From: MD308 sp051888795
Lineage (GTDB): Bacteria; Bacillota; Clostridia; Lachnospirales; Lachnospiraceae
Assembly: GCA_051888795.1 (NCBI GenBank)
Contig: JBJFCD010000142.1
Coordinates: 1 to 64,000, forward strand
DNA length: 64,000 bases
Reading direction: 5' to 3'
The translations under genes were made by a program, and so were the position numbers. The notes below the pieces were generated by a model. The model saw only the letters and a program-made list of their open reading frames with translations. It was not told where the DNA came from and searched no databases. Positions 58,900 through 64,000 of the stretch are shown piece after piece (the first letter of the stretch is position 1; each line of letters begins with the position of its first letter).

Positions 58900-59854
58900 T
58901 GCGTCAAAATGTGTACATTGTCATTTGTGCCAGAAACACTGTTCTTTCTTGGATAAATATGGAATTGATATTGGTGATGTGGATAAGCTGAATGAATTGG
59001 CATATCATTGTTTCCTGTGCGGAAAGTGTTCAGAAGTTTGTCCTGTGGGAATAGATGGGCGTGAAGTGGTAAAAACTATGCGTCGCGAACAGGTCAGAAA
59101 AGACAATGGGGAAGCTGTAAATAGAAGGTATAAAAGAGTGATTTCCGAGAAACAGGATTATTCATACAGAAATTATCGGCATGTTACGGAAAAAAGTGTA
59201 TTATTCCCCGGATGCAATTTCCCTTCCGTTTATCCGAAGACGACAAAGAAACTGGTGGAAATTCTGGAAAGAGAAGCAGGGATAGGTGTTGTTTATGATT
59301 GCTGCGGGAAACCAATTTCTGATTTGGGGATGGAAGAAGCGGAAGAAAAGATTGTTCAGGGAATTGAAAAGCGTCTGAAAGATGCAGGAGTGACTGAGGT
59401 AATCACACTGTGCCCGAATTGTTATGGATATTTAAAATCACGGCTTAGTATCAAAGTGATAAATATATATGAAAAGTTAAAAGAACTGGGAATCGGACAA
59501 AAGATTTCAGGAGGAGCAAGGATGTTTGTCCCCTGTCCGGACAGAAAACAGAGAGAATGGCTTGAGGATATTGCATTTTTTCTAGAGGAAGAATGCGAAG
59601 TAATAGAGAGCGTTCAGTGCTGTGGGCTGGGAGGAAATGCGGGAGCTATGGAGCCTGAAATAGCGAAAAGTTTTGCGGTACAGTTGAAAGACAGCACAGA
59701 AGCTATCTATACATATTGTGGATCTTGTGCCGGGAATCTGACGAGAAACGGTTGTAAAAAAGTAAGCCATATTCTTCCCGAGATACTCATGACACATGAA
59801 AAGCCGGATACGGTCAAATCGCTGATCAACCGAATGAAGACAAAATATTTGTAA
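58874..59854 (+). CDS. 4Fe-4S dicluster / CCG-domain oxidoreductase
   Basis: A 326-residue cytoplasmic protein. Two 4Fe-4S motifs lie at the N-terminus (Cys13-16-19-23 and Cys46-49-52-56). Two CCG-type Cys-rich domains follow (GCNFP ... YDCCGKP and CPD ... VQCCGLGG ... YCGSCAGN), as in heterodisulfide reductase HdrD/GlpC-like proteins. It probably passes electrons to another member of the cluster, such as the radical SAM or the peroxidase-like protein. The SD is GAGGAG; the start overlaps the TVP38 gene. Confidence 0.85.
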   Translation: MKQNQKTIDASKCVHCHLCQKHCSFLDKYGIDIGDVDKLNELAYHCFLCGKCSEVCPVGIDGREVVKTMRREQVRKDNGEAVNRRYKRVISEKQDYSYRNYRHVTEKSVLFPGCNFPSVYPKTTKKLVEILEREAGIGVVYDCCGKPISDLGMEEAEEKIVQGIEKRLKDAGVTEVITLCPNCYGYLKSRLSIKVINIYEKLKELGIGQKISGGARMFVPCPDRKQREWLEDIAFFLEEECEVIESVQCCGLGGNAGAMEPEIAKSFAVQLKDSTEAIYTYCGSCAGNLTRNGCKKVSHILPEILMTHEKPDTVKSLINRMKTKYL

Positions 59855-59866
59855 AGGGAAAAACGA

Positions 59867-61201
59867 ATGAAGAAAAATGCACTTATTATATTTACCCGGG
59901 TGCCGGTTGAAGGTCAGACAAAAACAAGATTAATGCCTTATTTCACTCCAAAGCAATGTAAAGAGCTTCACATCTGTTTTCTGAAAGATATAGCAAAGAT
60001 GTGTGGAGAGTGTGATACAGATGTATTTGTCTGTCATACTCCGGAGGATGAACATCATATACTCCATGACATATTCGGAACAGAGGCACAGTATTTTCTC
60101 CAGACAGGCGAGGGTCTGGGCGTCAGAATGTACCAGGCGATTGAAACAGTGCTGTCGAACGGCTATGAAGCAAGTGTCTTGATTGGAACGGATGTTCCCG
60201 AGGTGAGCAGTAAGGATATTCGACAGGCATTTGAAATCCTGAAAACAAAAGATGTAGTATTTGGTCCGACCGCGGATGGCGGATATTATCTTGTCGGTAT
60301 GAAAGAGGCAAGAAAAGAGACTTTTGAAAAACAGACCTATGGACATGCAAGTGTTCTTGAGAATACCATACATGGATTAAGGGAAAGTGGGCTGACAGTA
60401 GGACTTGGGAAGAAAAAGTATGATATTGATACAAGAGAGGATATATGCGCATACCGGGACAGAATGAGAAAGTATCCGTCTCTCCAGAAAACATGGACCG
60501 GAAAATATCTGATGAGGACAACCAGAATTTCGGTGATTGTCCCCATATATAATGAGGAATCGACAATTGATCATTTGCTGAAGCAGCTTGAGCCGGTAAA
60601 GGACCGGTGTGAGATTATTCTGGTAGATGGAGAAAGTACTGATTCCACTTTAGATCATATTGGACTGGAATTTAGGGTGCTGCATTCCGAAAAGGGGAGA
60701 GCGAAACAGATGAATCTGGGAGCCAGAGAAAGTACAGGAGATATTTTATTTTTTCTTCATTGTGACAGTGAACTTCCCGAAAAATGGATGGAACAGATTC
60801 GTTATGTTACAAAGGATTACAGATTTGGATGTTTTGGAATTGCGTTTCACTCGAAAAATTTCTTTATGCTTACCTGCAGGGTTATTTCAAATCATCGGAT
60901 TAAAGACCGTAAGGTAGTATTTGGGGATCAGGGGATTTTTATTGACAGAAAATTATTTTTTGATGTGGGGATGTTTCCTGATATCCCGCTTATGGAAGAC
61001 TACCAGTTTTCTCTTACTCTGAAAGAGAGGGGAGAAAAGATTGGAATTACAAAAAAAAGAATTCATACGTCTGAAAGGAGATTTCCTGAGGGTACAATTC
61101 CAAAGCTCCGTGAAATGTGGAAAATGAACCGTTTAAGAAAAAAATACAGAGACGGTGTTGACATTGAAACGATTGCAAGAATGTATGATGACGTAAGGTG
61201 A
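59867..61201 (+). CDS. Fused rSAM/selenodomain-associated transferases 1 and 2 (DUF2064 plus GT2)
   Basis: A 444-residue two-domain protein. Residues 1-~205 form a DUF2064 nucleotidyl/sugar-transferase-like domain (ALIIFTRVPVEGQTKTRL, then LIGTDVPEVSS and FGPTADGGYYLVG). Residues ~220-444 are a family-2 glycosyltransferase (ISVIVPIYNEESTI, VDGESTDSTL, HCDSELP as DxD-like). In many genomes these two domains are separate genes and are known for co-occurring with the ArsS-type radical SAM. The fusion suggests they act on successive or shared steps, probably on a sugar-linked product. No membrane segment. Confidence 0.85.
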   Translation: MKKNALIIFTRVPVEGQTKTRLMPYFTPKQCKELHICFLKDIAKMCGECDTDVFVCHTPEDEHHILHDIFGTEAQYFLQTGEGLGVRMYQAIETVLSNGYEASVLIGTDVPEVSSKDIRQAFEILKTKDVVFGPTADGGYYLVGMKEARKETFEKQTYGHASVLENTIHGLRESGLTVGLGKKKYDIDTREDICAYRDRMRKYPSLQKTWTGKYLMRTTRISVIVPIYNEESTIDHLLKQLEPVKDRCEIILVDGESTDSTLDHIGLEFRVLHSEKGRAKQMNLGARESTGDILFFLHCDSELPEKWMEQIRYVTKDYRFGCFGIAFHSKNFFMLTCRVISNHRIKDRKVVFGDQGIFIDRKLFFDVGMFPDIPLMEDYQFSLTLKERGEKIGITKKRIHTSERRFPEGTIPKLREMWKMNRLRKKYRDGVDIETIARMYDDVR

Positions 61202-61244
61202 CAAAAAAAGAGGTTCAGATAAATGATACGGAAAGGATGAACTT

Positions 61245-62261
61245 ATGAATCAGATTCCTGGGTTAGAAGAATATGTAAAGAATAAGGAATATAGAAATGC
61301 GCTGGGACTTCCTGAAAAGGTCACAGAAGAGTATGAGCTTTTGGCACAGGGTGAATACAATGTAAATTATCTGTTTACACACCCGGTCAGCAAAAAAAAG
61401 CTCCTGCTACGGGTAAACTGCGGAAGCCAAATGCATCTTGAACATCAGATTGAGTATGAAGCTCATGCATTAGAGATACTGAAGGACTCTGGGGGAACGC
61501 CTCATGTGTATTATGTAGATGGCAGTCTGGACAGGCTTGATCATGGGGTGCTCGTAATGGAATATCTTCCGGGAAATGCTCTGGATTATCGGAAAGATAT
61601 GAAGCTTGCGGCCGGATGTCTTGCAGATATCCACAGCGTAAAAGTGGAGAAAGATTGTGGACTGCTCTGTCCGGATAATCCATTAAAAGCGATTCTCGAG
61701 GAATGCGAGGAGATGGTAAAGACATATATGGATTCCAACCTGGGGGATGACGATACAAAACATATGATCCGGGAACTTATGGATGAAGGGTGGAGAAAGG
61801 TTGAAAAAATCAGTAATCAGGAAACGTATCAGTGCTGTATAAATACAGAACTGAATTCAACGAATTTTTTGATAAACGGAGCCGGAAAGCCTAATTACCT
61901 GATCGACTGGGAAAAACCGTTGTATGGGGATCCGGCACAGGATTTGGGACATTTTCTTGCACCAACAACGACATTCTGGAAAACAGATGTAATTTTAGAA
62001 CCTGAGGAAATAGATGCGTTTATAGATGAATATATCAATGCAGTGGGGGAACGCTTTTCGGTAACGGGTCTCAGAGAACGGGTACATGTATTTATACCGA
62101 TTACCTGCCTCAGGGGAATTACCTGGTGTGCGATGGCATGGGTACAATATCAGCAGCCGGACAAGCTTATTTTCAATGAATCAACCTATCAGAAGCTAAA
62201 TGCTTATCTGTCACATGATTTTTTGAGTCAGATTCGAAAAAATGAATTTGGAATGGTCTGA
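61245..62261 (+). CDS. APH/choline-kinase-fold phosphotransferase with altered catalytic loop
   Basis: A 338-residue aminoglycoside-phosphotransferase-fold protein. The N-lobe ATP region QGEYNVNYLF, the hinge VMEYLPG and the metal motif LIDWEKPLYGDPAQDLGHFL (Asp221) are present. The usual catalytic loop HGDxxxxN reads NTELNSTN here, so the general-base Asp is Glu202 and the His is Asn200. It could be a kinase with shifted chemistry or an AMPylase-like or non-catalytic member. It lies inside the ArsS-type cluster and may phosphorylate its sugar or nucleoside product. Confidence 0.8.
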   Translation: MNQIPGLEEYVKNKEYRNALGLPEKVTEEYELLAQGEYNVNYLFTHPVSKKKLLLRVNCGSQMHLEHQIEYEAHALEILKDSGGTPHVYYVDGSLDRLDHGVLVMEYLPGNALDYRKDMKLAAGCLADIHSVKVEKDCGLLCPDNPLKAILEECEEMVKTYMDSNLGDDDTKHMIRELMDEGWRKVEKISNQETYQCCINTELNSTNFLINGAGKPNYLIDWEKPLYGDPAQDLGHFLAPTTTFWKTDVILEPEEIDAFIDEYINAVGERFSVTGLRERVHVFIPITCLRGITWCAMAWVQYQQPDKLIFNESTYQKLNAYLSHDFLSQIRKNEFGMV

Positions 62262-62300
62262 TGATATAAATTATTTGAATTGAAATATAAGGAGGTTTTT

Positions 62301-63026
62301 ATGGGAAACAAAGAAAAACAGGAAACAAAAAAAATCAACTGGAAAAGTAAGTTAATACTGGCACTGGTTTTGGCACTGGTAATACTGGCATATTATTTTA
62401 TACCGGCTGTTAACCAGACAACAAAAAAGATACTTGCAGCATTTGCAAGTGGTGATTTTACAGTGGTTCGTGACTTTGTGGAGTCTTACGGCGCATATGC
62501 GGCAGCTGTTTCATTTATGCTTATGATCTTACAATCAATTGCTGCACCGCTTCCGGCATTTCTTCTAACATTTGCCAATGCAAACCTGTTTGGATGGGTA
62601 AAAGGAGCAATTCTTTCCTGGAGCAGCGCTATGGCAGGGGCAGCAGTCTGCTTTTACATTGCAAGGATTCTTGGAAGGGATGTTGTTGAGAAGCTTACAA
62701 GTAAAGCCGGATTACAGCAGATTGATGATTTCTTTGAGAAGCATGGAAGAATGAGTATTTTAATTGCGAGATTATTACCGTTTATTTCTTTTGATATTGT
62801 CAGCTATGCGGCTGGTCTTACATCAATGTCTTTCGGAAGCTTTTTTATTGCAACAGGAATCGGACAGCTCCCGGCAACAATTATTTATTCCTACGTAGGA
62901 AGTATGCTGACAGGAGGAGCAAAAATGTTTGTAACAGGACTTCTTCTTCTGTTTGCAATCTCAGCACTGATTGTTTTGCTGAAGCAATTATATAATGAAA
63001 AACAAAAGAAAAAGGAGGAAGTTTAA
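62301..63026 (+). CDS. TVP38/TMEM64-family membrane protein (second copy)
   Basis: A 241-residue DedA-like membrane protein with about six segments. The family block is PLPAFLLTFANANLFGWVKGAILSWSSAMAGAAVCFYIARILG and RLLPFISFDIVSYAAGLTSM. ATG 62301 is 5 nt from AAGGAGG; a TTG at 62280 is rejected. It is clearly divergent from the copy at 58195, so the two are not recent duplicates. It precedes the peroxidase-like gene by one base. Confidence 0.85.
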   Translation: MGNKEKQETKKINWKSKLILALVLALVILAYYFIPAVNQTTKKILAAFASGDFTVVRDFVESYGAYAAAVSFMLMILQSIAAPLPAFLLTFANANLFGWVKGAILSWSSAMAGAAVCFYIARILGRDVVEKLTSKAGLQQIDDFFEKHGRMSILIARLLPFISFDIVSYAAGLTSMSFGSFFIATGIGQLPATIIYSYVGSMLTGGAKMFVTGLLLLFAISALIVLLKQLYNEKQKKKEEV

Positions 63027-63027
63027 A

Positions 63028-63360
63028 ATGAATACTTATTACAATCCAGAAGATCTGGCAAAATTCGGAACAATGGGCGAAGAGGCACCTGAACTTTGGA
63101 ACAATTTTATGCAGTATTATGGCTCTGTATTTGCTGAGGGTGCGCTTACTGCGAGAGAAAAATCATTGATTGCTCTTGCTGTGGCTCATGCAGTACAGTG
63201 CCCGTATTGTATTGATTCTTATACACAGGATTGCCTGTCAAAAGGTGTTGATGAAGAGCAGATGACAGAGGCAATTCACGTTGCAGCAGCAATCAGAGGA
63301 GGAGCAACACTGGTACATGGTGTACAGATGAAAAATATTGTAAAGAAACTGGAGCTTTAA
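63028..63360 (+). CDS. Carboxymuconolactone-decarboxylase-like peroxidase (ArsS-associated)
   Basis: A 110-residue AhpD/CMD-fold protein with redox pair Cys58-Pro-Tyr-Cys61 (QCPYCIDSYTQDC) and the family block SLIALAVAHAV...EAIHVAAAIRGGATLVHG. It belongs to the group annotated as arsenosugar biosynthesis-associated peroxidase-like, some members of which have selenocysteine at the active site; here it is Cys. ATG 63028 follows AAGGAGG; the in-frame ATG at 62995 is inside the TVP38 gene. It stops 2 nt before the radical SAM gene. Confidence 0.85.
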   Translation: MNTYYNPEDLAKFGTMGEEAPELWNNFMQYYGSVFAEGALTAREKSLIALAVAHAVQCPYCIDSYTQDCLSKGVDEEQMTEAIHVAAAIRGGATLVHGVQMKNIVKKLEL

Positions 63361-63362
63361 TT

Positions 63363-64000
63363 ATGGAGATAAGAGAAGAATTTGGAAAATTGTCCCAGAT
63401 TCCGGAATTTGAAGAGTGTGTGGAAGATAAGTCTCTGTTGGAGACGGCAGAGATGTCTGTCCTTCAGGTTAATGTCGGAAGATTATGTAATCTGGCATGT
63501 AAGCACTGCCACGTAGAAGCAGGACCAAACCGGACAGAAATCATGGAAAAGGATGTTTTTGAAGCATGTCTTAAAGTGTATAAAGAATGGGGATTTTCTA
63601 CAATTGATATCACAGGTGGAGCACCAGAGATGAATCCTCATTTCAGATGGTTTGTAGAGGAGGCAACAAAAATATGCGCGCATGTTATCGTGAGAACGAA
63701 TCTTACGATTATGCTCGAAGAAGGTTATGAAGATCTTCCGGAGTTTTATGCTGGGCATAAGGTTAATGTAGTATGTTCGCTTCCGCATTATAAAGCAAAA
63801 AATTCCGAGAGACAGAGAGGTACAGGTACCTTTGAAAAGTCTATTGAAGTATTGAAAAAACTGAATGCATTGGGCTATGGAAAAGATCCTGAATTACAGT
63901 TGGATATGGTATATAATCCGGGAGGTGCTTTTTTCCCTCCTGAGCAGGCTGCTATTGAGAGAGAATATAAAGAACATCTTGGACAGGATTATGGAATTGT
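63363..64000 (+). CDS. arsS: ArsS-type radical SAM protein, N-terminal part (cut by the window end)
   Basis: 212 residues are visible. The radical SAM cluster motif is Cys42-x3-Cys46-x2-Cys49 in RLCNLACKHCHVEAGP. It is followed by DITGGAPEMNPHF and SLPHYKAKNSERQRGTG, diagnostic for the arsenosugar biosynthesis (rSAM/selenodomain) family. In arsenic pathways ArsS forms dimethylarsinoyl-adenosyl or sugar products, but no ArsM or ars gene is seen here. The Cys-rich C-terminal domain lies beyond the window. The gene continues past 64000. Confidence 0.85.
   Translation, partial: MEIREEFGKLSQIPEFEECVEDKSLLETAEMSVLQVNVGRLCNLACKHCHVEAGPNRTEIMEKDVFEACLKVYKEWGFSTIDITGGAPEMNPHFRWFVEEATKICAHVIVRTNLTIMLEEGYEDLPEFYAGHKVNVVCSLPHYKAKNSERQRGTGTFEKSIEVLKKLNALGYGKDPELQLDMVYNPGGAFFPPEQAAIEREYKEHLGQDYGI

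Overview
The window looks like a chromosomal stretch of a low-GC anaerobic Bacillota of the family Lachnospiraceae (Dorea/Blautia/Mediterraneibacter type; genus is inference). The reasons are the [FeFe]-hydrogenase maturation genes, a FabK/FabT-type fatty-acid operon with a fused accDA gene, an oxygen-sensitive L-serine dehydratase, a minimal SufC/SufB pair, a DUF4317 gene, several BspA-type leucine-rich-repeat surface proteins and strong AGGAG ribosome binding sites. The assembly has one 100-N gap (2449-2548) flanked by an exact 55-bp duplication. It is almost certainly an unmerged contig overlap rather than missing DNA.

Layout. 1-1.7 kb: ABC exporter pair. 1.9-3.8 kb: a DUF2520 (PanG-like) ketopantoate reductase and panB. 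3.9 kb: tRNA-Leu(UAG). 4.1-5.1 kb: M42 aminopeptidase. 5.1-6.7 kb: a MerR-type promoter, a small protein and a membrane-anchored MerR regulator. 6.8-9.4 kb: minimal SUF (SmsCB) operon with a membrane protein. 9.5-10.5 kb: coiled-coil/3D-domain wall protein. 10.5-18.3 kb: LacI-controlled sucrose/fructoside locus (ABC importer without its ATPase, GH32, amylosucrase-like GH13) with tandem operators. 18.3-21.3 kb: tRNA-Leu(CAG), DUF4317 protein and sdaAB/sdaAA. 21.4-25.6 kb: MATE exporter, then an Agr-like LytTR regulator, a GHKL kinase and a kinase-like membrane protein that has lost its catalytic motifs. 25.8-35 kb: a 2391-residue LRR/Fn3 surface protein and a CHAP-RICIN-Ig-LRR protein. 35-37 kb: IS1182-family transposase among long hairpins.

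37-48.9 kb: complete fatty-acid synthesis operon (fabH, acpP, fabK, fabD, fabG, fabF, accB, fabZ, accC, accDA), followed by a flavin FabK/nitronate-monooxygenase-like gene with a four-Cys tail, a FabT-like MarR regulator and a sirtuin. A near-perfect FabT box lies upstream of fabH, so the operon appears to encode its own repressor. 48.9-49.4 kb: HicB-type antitoxin gene with a coupled 30-codon ORF behind a consensus promoter and palindromic operator. 49.6-53.8 kb (minus strand): hydE-hydG-hydF behind a promoter, a terminated ~115-nt structured RNA and a dense group of hairpins. 53.9-58 kb: LRR/Fn3 secreted protein, a short A24 peptidase, a zinc macrodomain hydrolase and an AEC transporter.

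58-64 kb: a tightly packed seven-gene cluster centred on an ArsS-type (rSAM/selenodomain) radical SAM enzyme truncated by the window edge. Its other members are two TVP38 membrane proteins, a 4Fe-4S/CCG oxidoreductase, a fused two-domain glycosyltransferase, an APH-fold kinase with an altered catalytic loop and a CPYC peroxidase-like protein. No arsenic gene is visible, so the true product is open. This is the best candidate here for an undescribed pathway.
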